A DNA stretch of 6,069 nt from Rhodospirillales bacterium (GTDB lineage: Bacteria; Pseudomonadota; Alphaproteobacteria; ATCC43930; CGMCC-115725): assembly GCA_015654725.1 (NCBI GenBank), contig JAATGI010000173.1, forward strand, positions 1 through 6,069. The letters are read 5' to 3'. Position numbers and translations under genes: made by a program. Below, in pieces: positions 1-6,069 of the stretch. Numbering within the stretch: position 1 is the stretch's first letter; the number at the start of each line of letters is the position of its first letter. The notes under the pieces are model-generated. The model ran no database searches, had not been told where the DNA came from, and was given only the letters and a program-made list of their open reading frames with translations.

Positions 1-1
1 C

Positions 2-3000
2 AACGCGCCCGGCTGGCGGGGCATTGGCGGGTGGCTCTGCGTCTCGGGCGACGTTCACGGCGCAAAATCCTCCACCACCCCGCATAAAAGCGGGCACACC
101 TTCGCCTCGGCCTTGATCCCGGTGCTTTTTCCGTCGAGCGGGCATGAATTCGTGCGCATGGGCCTGATGGGCATCGCCATGTCGCGCTATTCCGGCTGCT
201 GGGTCGCGATGAAGACCATCGCCGACACGGTGGAATCGACCGCGACCGTCGATCTGGCGCGCGAGCAATTCGACATCGTCATCCCGAGCGATTTCACGAT
301 TCCGCCGGGCGGACTCAATCTGCGCTGGCCCGACGAGCGCTTGGGCCAGGACCATCGCTTGCAGAATTACAAAGGCTATGCCGCGCTCGCCTTCGCCCGC
401 GCCAACAATATCGACCGCGCCATCATCCGCCCGGCGAACGCGCAATATGGCATCGTCGCCTCGGGCAAGGCTTACGAGGAAGTGCGCGAGGCGCTGGCCT
501 GGCTCGGCATCGATGCCGCGATGGCGGAGGCGATCGGGCTTGGGCTTTACAAGATCGGCATGCCCTGGCCGTTGGAGCCGCACGGCATCCGCCGCTTCGC
601 CGAGCGCATGAAGGAAATCCTCATCGTCGAGGAACGGCGCGAGATGGTCGAGAACCAGATCAAGCAGGCGCTGTTCAATTGGCATTCCGACACGCGGCCG
701 CGCATCGTCGGCAAGTTCGACGAGAACGACCAGCCGGTGTTCCCGCTCGATACCGAGCTGCCGTCAGAGGGCATCGCCGAGATTCTGGTGTCGCGGCTGG
801 TGAAGCTCGAATTGCCGCATGACATCCGCCGCCATCTCGTCGGGCGGATCGAGGCCTGGCACCATCGCCGCAAGCAGCTCGACCGTTACGTGCCGGCCTC
901 GACCCGCACGCCGCATTTCTGCCCCGGCTGCCCGCACAACACCTCGACCCGCGTGCCGGAAGGGAGCCGCGCCGTCGCCGGCATCGGCTGTCATTTCATG
1001 GCGAGCTGGATGGACCGCAACACCGAGACCTTCACCCAGATGGGCGGCGAGGGCGCGAACTGGGTCGGCCTCGCGCCCTTCACCAACGAGAAGCATATCT
1101 TCGCCAATCTCGGCGACGGCACGTATTTCCACAGCGGCATCTTGGCGGTGCGCCAGGCGGTCGCCTCGGGCGCCAACGTCACCTACAAGATCCTGTTCAA
1201 CGACGCCGTCGCCATGACCGGCGGCCAGGCGGTGGATGGGCCGCTCTCGGTGCCGCAACTGACGCATCAATTGAAGGCCGAGGGCGTCGGCCAAATCTAT
1301 GTGCTGTCGGCGCATCCCGAAAGCTATAAGGGCGCCGATTTCGCTCCCGGCACGATCCTGCGCGAGCGCGATTTCATCGACCGCGTGCAGGAAATTTTGC
1401 GCGACATTCCCGGCTGCACCGCGATGATCTACGACCAGACCTGCGCCACGGAATTGCGCCGCAAGCGCGTGCGCGGCCTCGCCGAGAAACCGACCGAGCG
1501 CGCGCTCATCAACACCGCGGTGTGCGAGGGCTGCGGCGATTGCTCGGAGCAGAGCAATTGCATCGCGGTCGAGCCGATGGAGACCGAATTCGGCCGCAAG
1601 CGCTCGATCGACCAGAATGCGTGCAATGTCGATCTCTCTTGCGTCAAAGGCTTTTGCCCGTCCTTTGTCACGGTGAAGGGCGGCGTGTTGCGCAAGGGCA
1701 AGGCGGGCCTCGAATTGCCGGCGGCATCGCCGCCCGAGCCGGTCTTGCCGGCGCGGCCGGCGGGCATCGCCTACAACATCGCGGTCGCGGGCGTCGGCGG
1801 CACCGGCGTTCTGACCGTGGGCCGCATGATCGGCATGGCGGCGCATCTCGACGGCCACGGCGCGCTGGTTCAGGACGTGTCGGGCCTGGCGCAAAAAGGC
1901 GGCGCCGTCATTTCGCATGTTCGCCTCGCGCCCCATGCCGAGGACATCGCCGCGCCCCATGTGCCGCTGGGCCATGCCGATCTGTTGATCGCGGCCGACC
2001 GCGTCGTCGCCTCCTCGAAAGAGGCGCTGACGCTGATTTCGCCCGAGCGCAGCCGCGCCATCGTCGACGCGCATAATTCGCCGGTGGCTAATTTCATTCG
2101 CGACCGCAATTTCGATTTCCGCGCCAAGGAATCGCTCGCCGCCATCGACGGCTCGGTCGCCAAATTGCTGGAATTCGATTTCCACCGCCTCGCCGCGAAG
2201 GCGCTCGGCGACGAGATCGCGTCCAACATGATGATGGTCGGCTACGCCTATCAGCAGGGCCTGTTGCCGATTTCGGCGGCGGCGCTGCGGCGCGCCATCG
2301 AACTGAACGGCGTCGCCGTGCCCTTCAATCTCGCCGCCTTCGATTGGGGCCGTTATGCCGCGGCTTATCCGGAGAAAACGGCGGCGCTGATCGAGGGCGA
2401 GAAGAAGCACCGCACCCTCGAAGAGATGAGCCTCGACGAGATTATCGAGCATCGCGCCGCGCATCTCACGGCTTATCAAGGCCGCCGGCTCGCCGCCAAA
2501 TACCGCAAGACGGTGACGAATATCCGCGCGCGCGAAAATACCGTCGCCGGCAGCGACGATGTCGCCCGCGCGGTCGCGGTCAATTACGCCAAGCTGCTGT
2601 CCTATAAGGACGAGTACGAGGTCGCGCGCCTGTTCCTCCATCCCGATTTCGCCAAGCAACTGGCCGAGAGTTTCGAGGGCGCGCCGCGCCTCACCTTCCA
2701 TCTGGCGCCGCCGCTCTTGGCGCGGTTCGATCCGAATCTGGGCCGGCCGCGCAAGATGAGTTTCGGGCCGTGGCTCATGCGCGTGTTCCGATTGCTGGCG
2801 GCGCTGAAATTCCTGCGCGGCACGCCGCTCGATCCGTTCCGCTGGTCGAAAGAGCGCAAACGCGAGCGCGCGCTCATCCGGCAATATGAGCAATGCCTCG
2901 ATACGATCGGGCAAAGTCTCGGCGCGGGCAATCATCGCGCGGCGCTGGCTTTGGCCGAATCGCCCGATCAGGTGCGCGGCTTCGGCCCGGTCAAGCTCGC

Positions 3001-3097
3001 GGCACTCGACAAATTCGACCGCAACTGGGACCGGCTCATCGAGGATTTCCGCGCGCCGAAGGCAGCGGCGGAAAAGGAACTCGAACCGGCCGAATAA
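2..3097 (+). CDS. Indolepyruvate ferredoxin oxidoreductase, fused alpha/beta type (5'-partial)
   Basis: Fused IorA-IorB-type enzyme. The family oxidatively decarboxylates arylpyruvates (indolepyruvate, phenylpyruvate) to aryl-acetyl-CoA using thiamine diphosphate and Fe-S clusters, passing electrons to ferredoxin in the cytoplasm. The frame is open from base 2 with no stop, so the gene enters from the left; 1031 residues are visible, against roughly 1150-1200 that I recall for full-length members. In visible numbering: an N-terminal 2-oxoacid oxidoreductase domain with a GAKSST segment near residue 20; CPGCPHN at 307-313; a thiamine-diphosphate GDG at 371-373, followed by NDAVAMTGGQ from about 400; Fe-S cysteines at 508, 511, 514, 520, 541, 547 and 552; the gamma (IorB-like) domain starting at GVGGTG 597-602; and a C-terminal DUF6537-like domain with DEYEVARL from 870 and RGTPLDPF from 939. 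The seven cysteines do not let me assign one versus two clusters. No frameshift or internal stop is seen. Family assignment is firm; the exact 2-oxo acid substrate is inferred. Confidence 0.95.
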   Translation, partial: NAPGWRGIGGWLCVSGDVHGAKSSTTPHKSGHTFASALIPVLFPSSGHEFVRMGLMGIAMSRYSGCWVAMKTIADTVESTATVDLAREQFDIVIPSDFTIPPGGLNLRWPDERLGQDHRLQNYKGYAALAFARANNIDRAIIRPANAQYGIVASGKAYEEVREALAWLGIDAAMAEAIGLGLYKIGMPWPLEPHGIRRFAERMKEILIVEERREMVENQIKQALFNWHSDTRPRIVGKFDENDQPVFPLDTELPSEGIAEILVSRLVKLELPHDIRRHLVGRIEAWHHRRKQLDRYVPASTRTPHFCPGCPHNTSTRVPEGSRAVAGIGCHFMASWMDRNTETFTQMGGEGANWVGLAPFTNEKHIFANLGDGTYFHSGILAVRQAVASGANVTYKILFNDAVAMTGGQAVDGPLSVPQLTHQLKAEGVGQIYVLSAHPESYKGADFAPGTILRERDFIDRVQEILRDIPGCTAMIYDQTCATELRRKRVRGLAEKPTERALINTAVCEGCGDCSEQSNCIAVEPMETEFGRKRSIDQNACNVDLSCVKGFCPSFVTVKGGVLRKGKAGLELPAASPPEPVLPARPAGIAYNIAVAGVGGTGVLTVGRMIGMAAHLDGHGALVQDVSGLAQKGGAVISHVRLAPHAEDIAAPHVPLGHADLLIAADRVVASSKEALTLISPERSRAIVDAHNSPVANFIRDRNFDFRAKESLAAIDGSVAKLLEFDFHRLAAKALGDEIASNMMMVGYAYQQGLLPISAAALRRAIELNGVAVPFNLAAFDWGRYAAAYPEKTAALIEGEKKHRTLEEMSLDEIIEHRAAHLTAYQGRRLAAKYRKTVTNIRARENTVAGSDDVARAVAVNYAKLLSYKDEYEVARLFLHPDFAKQLAESFEGAPRLTFHLAPPLLARFDPNLGRPRKMSFGPWLMRVFRLLAALKFLRGTPLDPFRWSKERKRERALIRQYEQCLDTIGQSLGAGNHRAALALAESPDQVRGFGPVKLAALDKFDRNWDRLIEDFRAPKAAAEKELEPAE

Positions 3098-3147
3098 AAT
3101 TCTGAACCGCCAAGACATTAAGACGCAAAGAACAATAGCAATTTTCC

Positions 3148-3167
3148 ACCCCAACGAAAGTCGGGGT
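3148..3167 (+). other. GAAA-loop hairpin inside the intergenic repeat
   Basis: Left arm ACCCCAAC (3148-3155) and right arm GTCGGGGT (3160-3167) pair at seven of eight positions, with one A-C mismatch, around a GAAA tetraloop at 3156-3159. It lies 51 bases after the oxidoreductase stop. There is no T-rich tail, so a rho-independent terminator is not supported. A REP-like structural unit is the more likely reading. Confidence 0.55.
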
Positions 3168-3187
3168 CCATTCCAAACGTGGATACC

Positions 3188-3208
3188 TCCCCGGGCTTGA
3201 CCCGGGGA
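3188..3208. repeat. GC-rich palindrome (TCCCCGGG / CCCGGGGA)
   Basis: Perfect 8-bp arms TCCCCGGG (3188-3195) and CCCGGGGA (3201-3208) flank a CTTGA loop. I recall this form (CCCGGG, CTTGA loop, CCCGGG) as a common alphaproteobacterial intergenic palindrome. It could also slow or end transcription from the upstream gene, but no T tract follows. It sits near the centre of the larger inverted-repeat element. Confidence 0.65.
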
Positions 3209-3283
3209 TCGCGCCGGTATGGCGGTGGAGAGATTGAATTCGGACTCTTGGCGCCTTGGCGGTTTGGCGGTTAATCTGCGGAA

Positions 3284-3290
3284 AAGGGAG
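3284..3290 (+). promoter_or_regulatory. Ribosome binding site of the MetE-like gene
   Basis: AAGGGAG at 3284-3290 lies 8 bases before the ATG at 3299, and supports that start over any in-frame alternative. It falls just outside the right arm of the inverted-repeat element, so the element does not overlap the site. Confidence 0.75.
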
Positions 3291-3298
3291 ACCAAGAG

Positions 3299-4468
3299 AT
3301 GCTAACCAGCCGCGAGCGCATTCTCACCACCCATGTCGGCAGCCTGCCGCGCGGCGAGGCGCTGTCGGACCTTTTGATCGCGCGCGAGGCCGGCGACAAA
3401 ATCGACGACGTGAAATTCGCCGCCGAGATGGATGGCGCGGTGCGCCATGTGGTGGCGAAACAGAAAGAGGCCGGCATCGATATCGGCAATGACGGCGAGC
3501 AGCAGCGGGTCGGCTTCCAGACCTATATCCCGCAGCGTATGTCGGGCTTCGCCGGCGAATCGAAGCGCCGCCGCGGCCGCGACTATGAGGAATTTCCGGA
3601 ATTGACCGAGGCGCTGCTGCGCCGCTTCCCGCGCCGTAGCCGCATGCAGAATGCGCCCGAGGCCCAAGCGGAGATTCATTATCTCGGCAAGGAAGCGATC
3701 GAGGCCGAGATCGTGCGCTTTCAATCCGCGGTGAAGGCGCTCGCGGCCTTTCCCGAATCCTTCATGACCGCGCCGTCGCCGGGGATTTGCGCCTCGACCA
3801 TGATGAACGCCTATTACGACAGCCAGGAAGCCTATCTCATGGCGCTGGCGCGCGAGCTCGGCCATGAATATCGCGCGATCCACGAAGCCGGGCTGGTGTT
3901 GCAGATCGACGCCCCCGATCTCGCCATGGACCGCTCGATGTTCTATCGCGATGTCTCCGACGCCGATTTCATCGCGGCGATCGAAACCCATATCGCCGCC
4001 GTCAATAAGGGCATCGAGGGGATTCCCGCCGACCGCGTGCGCTTGCATGTCTGCTGGGGCAATTGGGACGGGCCGCATATCCATGACGTGGCGCTGGAAA
4101 AAATCCTGCCGGTGCTGTACGGCGCGCATGTCGGCGCGTTGTCGATCGAATTCTCCAATCCGCGCCACGCGCACGAATACGAGGCGCTGAAGCACCACAA
4201 GCTGCCGTCTCACATGGTCCTGATTCCGGGCGTGATCGATTCCACCAACAATTTCGTCGAGCATCCGCAGGTGGTGGCGCGGCGCATCGAGGAGGCGGTC
4301 GCGGCGGTGGGCGACCGCGAGCGGGTCATCGCCGGCGCCGATTGCGGCTTCGGCACCTTCACCGGGCGCGAATGGGTGATCGCCCCGGTGGTGTGGCTCA
4401 AGCTCAAATCGATCCGCGACGGCGCCGATCTGGTCTCAGCGCGGCTGTGGGGCAAAAACGCCGCTTAG
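3299..4468 (+). CDS. MetE-like (cobalamin-independent methionine synthase family) methyltransferase, short form
   Basis: A 389-residue cytoplasmic protein corresponding to the catalytic C-terminal domain of MetE (COG0620). True MetE is about 750 residues, with a duplicated N-terminal barrel that is absent here. Visible family features are the opening THVGSLPR at residues 11-18, a DGEQQR segment near 66-71, and QIDAPDL with Asp204. The zinc site appears complete: His250 and Cys252 (HVCW), Glu284 (SIEFSNP) and Cys349 (ADCGFG), matching MetE His641, Cys643, Glu665 and Cys726. The enzyme should therefore bind zinc and activate a thiol such as homocysteine for alkylation. The methyl donor is unknown, because short forms may not use folate. 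Zinc-dependent alkyl transferases such as epoxyalkane:coenzyme M transferase share this fold and are an alternative. The start ATG has a good ribosome site 8 bases upstream. It is probably transcribed separately from the oxidoreductase, given the 201-base gap. Confidence 0.88.
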   Translation: MLTSRERILTTHVGSLPRGEALSDLLIAREAGDKIDDVKFAAEMDGAVRHVVAKQKEAGIDIGNDGEQQRVGFQTYIPQRMSGFAGESKRRRGRDYEEFPELTEALLRRFPRRSRMQNAPEAQAEIHYLGKEAIEAEIVRFQSAVKALAAFPESFMTAPSPGICASTMMNAYYDSQEAYLMALARELGHEYRAIHEAGLVLQIDAPDLAMDRSMFYRDVSDADFIAAIETHIAAVNKGIEGIPADRVRLHVCWGNWDGPHIHDVALEKILPVLYGAHVGALSIEFSNPRHAHEYEALKHHKLPSHMVLIPGVIDSTNNFVEHPQVVARRIEEAVAAVGDRERVIAGADCGFGTFTGREWVIAPVVWLKLKSIRDGADLVSARLWGKNAA

Positions 4469-4513
4469 GGAGTTGAAACCCCGCGCGCCGTTCCTAAATT
4501 TCCTGTCATGGGT

Positions 4514-4546
4514 GGGAGCCGGGCCGGCTTTGCCCGTTCGGCTCCC
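4514..4546 (+). other. GC-rich hairpin upstream of the CBS gene
   Basis: Perfect 8-bp arms GGGAGCCG (4514-4521) and CGGCTCCC (4539-4546) enclose 17 bases. These can add three inner pairs (GGC 4522-4524 with GCC 4532-4534). It starts 46 bases after the MetE-like stop and ends 58 bases before the CBS start. No run of T follows, so it may be a weak or factor-dependent terminator, an mRNA leader structure or a dispersed palindrome. Confidence 0.5.
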
Positions 4547-4592
4547 TTCGAGGAGCGCCATTCGCCGCGAGAGCGGAGGCGCGACCATGAGG

Positions 4593-4598
4593 AAGGAG
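4593..4598 (+). promoter_or_regulatory. Ribosome binding site fixing the CBS protein start
   Basis: AAGGAG at 4593-4598 is 6 bases before ATG 4605. An in-frame ATG at 4587 and a TTG at 4473 also exist. The 4587 start would place this motif inside the coding region, and the 4473 start would read through the hairpin at 4514-4546, so 4605 is preferred. Confidence 0.75.
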
Positions 4599-4604
4599 AC
4601 GGAC

Positions 4605-5036
4605 ATGAATATTCAACGAATTCTGCGCGCCAAGGGCCGTGACGTCGAGACCATCCGGCCCGAAGCCAAGGTCGGCGAGGCGGCGATGACGATGCGCCGC
4701 AAGGGCATCGGCGCTCTGGTGGTCAGCCGCGACGGCCGCACCATCGAGGGCATTATTTCCGAGCGCGACATCGTGCATGCCTTGCCGGATCACGGCGCTC
4801 ACCTCGCCGAATTGTTCGTCTCGGCGCTGATGACGCGCGACGTGGTGCGCTGCGATCCGGGCGATTCGGTTTCGGATCTGATGATGCTGATGACCGAGCG
4901 GCGGGTGCGCCACATCCCGGTGGTGGAGCGCGGCCAACTCGCCGGCATCGTCAGCATCGGCGACGTGGTCAAGAGCCGGATCGAGGAAGTCGAATCCGAC
5001 GCTCACGCCATGCGCGAATTGATCGCGCACGCGTAA
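4605..5036 (+). CDS. Tandem CBS-domain protein
   Basis: A 143-residue soluble protein made almost only of a Bateman pair. CBS1 covers about residues 12-62, with KGIGALVV 33-40 and GIISERD 49-55. CBS2 covers about 71-127, with RHIPVV 102-107 and GIVSIGD 114-120. A charged helix follows (EEVESDAHAMREL) to the end. CBS pairs usually bind adenine nucleotides such as AMP, ATP, NAD or SAM and act as energy or ligand sensors. No catalytic, membrane or DNA-binding domain is attached, so any partner is unknown. Length and layout match the stand-alone 140-150-residue CBS proteins common in proteobacteria. The start at 4605 is chosen for its ribosome site; longer in-frame starts would add 6 or 44 residues that do not look like CBS sequence. 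The gene lies 136 bases after the MetE-like gene and converges on the solute-binding protein gene. Nothing in the sequence ties it to either neighbour's function. Confidence 0.9.
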   Translation: MNIQRILRAKGRDVETIRPEAKVGEAAMTMRRKGIGALVVSRDGRTIEGIISERDIVHALPDHGAHLAELFVSALMTRDVVRCDPGDSVSDLMMLMTERRVRHIPVVERGQLAGIVSIGDVVKSRIEEVESDAHAMRELIAHA

Positions 5037-5076
5037 TGCTTCGAGACGCACTGCAATCGATCAGGTGCGTTTAACC

Positions 5077-5099
5077 CCCTCCCCCATCGAGGGGGAGGG
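5077..5099. terminator. Probable bidirectional terminator hairpin
   Basis: Perfect 9-bp arms CCCTCCCCC (5077-5085) and GGGGGAGGG (5091-5099) surround an ATCGA loop. It sits in the 92-base gap between two convergent genes, 40 bases past the CBS stop and 29 bases past the solute-binding protein stop on the other strand. The T tract is weak on both sides, so the call rests on stem strength and position. A similar GC-rich palindrome is, from memory, dispersed in some alphaproteobacteria, so it may be a repeat serving as a terminator. Confidence 0.65.
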
Positions 5100-5128
5100 A
5101 TTGGATGGCAATTCGTTAGGAAGAACCG

Positions 5129-6069
5129 TTACTTCGTCGAATAGGGATAGATCAGCTTGCCGGAGACGAATTCGGGCGGGTAGAGGATCACCTGCTTGCC
5201 GGCCTGCTTGAACTGCTCGACGCCGCTGGCATCGATGCCCTGATACTGCACGAACAGCACGCGGCCTTTTTCCCACTCGCCGTTATCGGCGAATTTCACC
5301 TCGCCGACGATGGTATGGAAAGTCGCCTGGTGCAGGTATTTGCCGAGCTTTTCCTGGTCGAGCGAGCCCACCGCCGTCACCGCCTCGCTCAGCACCTGCA
5401 ATTCGGCATAGGCGAAGGGCGGCAGATAAAAGCCGAGCGGGTCCGCCTTGCCGGCGATCGCCTGATAGCGCGTCAGGAAGGATTCGATGCCGGGGAACTT
5501 CATGGTCGGCTCGGGCACATAGACATCGTAGGCGGTAATACCGTTCAAGAGCGGTCCCAGCGCCACTTTGATCGGCGCGAAGGCAAGGCCGATCATGCCG
5601 CCGCCGAACATTTCCGTCTTGAGGCCCAATTCATGCGCCGCCTTGACCAGGCCGACCGTGTCGGGCGGATAGGACGCGACATAGATGATGTCGGGGTTGG
5701 TCGCCTGCACCGCGCGCAGGATCGGCGCGTAATCCACCGTCTTGGGATCGTATTTCTGGTCATAGACGGTCTGGAGGCCCAATTCCTTCACCACCGTCCG
5801 CGCGCCGGCGATCACGTTCTGCGCGTATTCGGCGTCGGCCGCGATCAGCGCCACGGTCTTCGGCTTCGGGTTCATGGTCATGGCGACCTCGAACCAGCCC
5901 TTCGACGGCGCCACCGCGGTGTCCTTGCCGTTGGGCAGGATCTGGAAATATTTGTCGTATTTGAATTTGTCGTTCACGGCGGTTCCGAACAGCGCCATGA
6001 ACGCCATGTCGTGCTCCATCACCACCGGCATGGCGGGCGCGATTTGGTTGGTGCCGTAGGCGGAAACGA
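5129..6069 (-). CDS. ABC transporter substrate-binding protein, branched-chain amino acid (LivJ/LivK) type (5'-partial)
   Basis: Periplasmic binding protein of the Peripla_BP_6 / type I fold that delivers a solute to a HAAT-family ABC importer. It is read on the minus strand, with the stop at 5131-5129. The frame stays open through the right window edge (first full codon at 6067), so the ATG at 6031 is internal. There are 312 visible residues; the family is usually about 390-410, so the signal peptide and first lobe start lie outside. In order of reading: VSAYGTNQ near the cut, a KTVALIAADAEYAQ strand-helix unit at the second-lobe start, NPDIIYVASYPPD, YVPEPTMKFPG, a FAYAELQVLSEAV helix, and a terminal ILYPPEFVSGKLIYPY. 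Such proteins bind Leu/Ile/Val, other amino acids or aromatic acids; the ligand cannot be read here. Its permease and ATPase genes are not in the window. It converges with the CBS gene. Confidence 0.92.
   Translation of the reverse strand, partial: VSAYGTNQIAPAMPVVMEHDMAFMALFGTAVNDKFKYDKYFQILPNGKDTAVAPSKGWFEVAMTMNPKPKTVALIAADAEYAQNVIAGARTVVKELGLQTVYDQKYDPKTVDYAPILRAVQATNPDIIYVASYPPDTVGLVKAAHELGLKTEMFGGGMIGLAFAPIKVALGPLLNGITAYDVYVPEPTMKFPGIESFLTRYQAIAGKADPLGFYLPPFAYAELQVLSEAVTAVGSLDQEKLGKYLHQATFHTIVGEVKFADNGEWEKGRVLFVQYQGIDASGVEQFKQAGKQVILYPPEFVSGKLIYPYSTK

Larger units (their letters stand above)
3105..3272. repeat. Composite intergenic inverted-repeat element
   Basis: This fills most of the 201-base gap between the oxidoreductase and the MetE-like gene. 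The left arm begins AACCGCCAAG at 3105-3114; its exact reverse complement CTTGGCGGTT lies at 3255-3264, and a second TTGGCGGTT copy follows at 3264-3272. Each arm reads as three degenerate 8-bp units close to MCGCCAAR. A second nested pairing exists: TCCACC 3145-3150 with GGTGGA 3224-3229, extendable outward to CAAT on both sides with one base of slippage. Two smaller hairpins sit inside. From memory, CCGCCAAG-type tandem units and CCCGGG-loop-CCCGGG palindromes recur between genes in alphaproteobacteria, so this is probably a dispersed non-coding repeat. No transposase is encoded. Confidence 0.7.

Noticed and set aside
113..115. TTG as the start of the oxidoreductase gene
   Set aside because: The frame is open and family-like (GDVHGAKSST) from base 2, so the true start lies outside the window.
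3105..3272. CRISPR array or phage attachment site from the repeated CCGCCAAG units
   Set aside because: The units are only 8 bp, degenerate and partly inverted, with no regular spacers. No integrase or cas gene is visible.
764..3295. A very long open frame on the minus strand opposite the oxidoreductase gene
   Set aside because: Its translation is dominated by Arg, Ala, His, Asp and Gln without recognisable domains. It mirrors the codon pattern of a clearly real gene on the plus strand, and long antisense open frames are expected in high-GC coding DNA.
3098..3298. Promoter for the MetE-like gene within the gap
   Set aside because: I found no pair of -35 and -10 boxes with sensible spacing that stands out from the repeat sequence.
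3302..4264. A 320-codon open frame on the minus strand opposite the MetE-like gene
   Set aside because: The same codon-bias shadow: the composition is biased and no motif is seen, while the plus-strand frame has complete family motifs and a ribosome site.
4473..4604. N-terminal extension of the CBS protein from the TTG at 4473
   Set aside because: It would begin right after the previous stop, translate through a hairpin and give a Pro/Arg/Ser-rich segment unlike CBS proteins. The ribosome site favours 4605.
6029..6031. ATG on the minus strand as the start of the solute-binding protein
   Set aside because: The frame continues to the window edge with family-like sequence (VSAYGTNQ), and no signal peptide follows this ATG, so it is an internal methionine.

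Overview
The window is high-GC bacterial DNA (roughly low-to-mid 60s % GC by eye). It is densely coded with strong G/C preference at third codon positions. The gene complement (a fused indolepyruvate ferredoxin oxidoreductase, a branched-chain-amino-acid-type solute-binding protein, a short MetE-like protein) and the palindromic intergenic repeats suggest an alphaproteobacterium, perhaps Hyphomicrobiales or Rhodospirillales. The taxonomic guess is inference from style; no rRNA or marker gene is present.

Layout. (1) Positions 2-3097, plus strand: the last 1031 codons of a fused indolepyruvate ferredoxin oxidoreductase (IorA+IorB type), cut by the left window edge. (2) Positions 3098-3298: a 201-base intergenic stretch almost filled by an imperfect inverted-repeat element. 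Its arms each carry three degenerate 8-bp units, and two further hairpins lie inside. (3) Positions 3299-4468, plus: a 389-residue MetE-like (cobalamin-independent methionine synthase catalytic domain only) protein with all four zinc ligands. (4) Positions 4469-4604: a short gap with a GC-rich hairpin. (5) Positions 4605-5036, plus: a 143-residue protein made of two CBS domains. (6) Positions 5037-5128: a convergent intergenic gap with a perfect 9-bp-arm hairpin, the probable terminator for both strands. (7) Positions 5129-6069, minus: most of a periplasmic amino-acid/aromatic-type ABC transporter solute-binding protein, cut by the right edge.

How the genes may relate. The oxidoreductase takes 2-oxo acids from aromatic amino acids to acyl-CoA, and the solute-binding protein belongs to the LivJ/LivK class that imports amino acids or aromatic acids. 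A shared amino-acid or aromatic-acid catabolic theme is therefore plausible, but the two genes converge and are not one operon. The MetE-like and CBS genes have no clear functional tie to them. I found no phage, insertion sequence with transposase, CRISPR array, tRNA or rRNA, and no convincing new biological system. The most unusual item is the composite inverted-repeat element between the first two genes.
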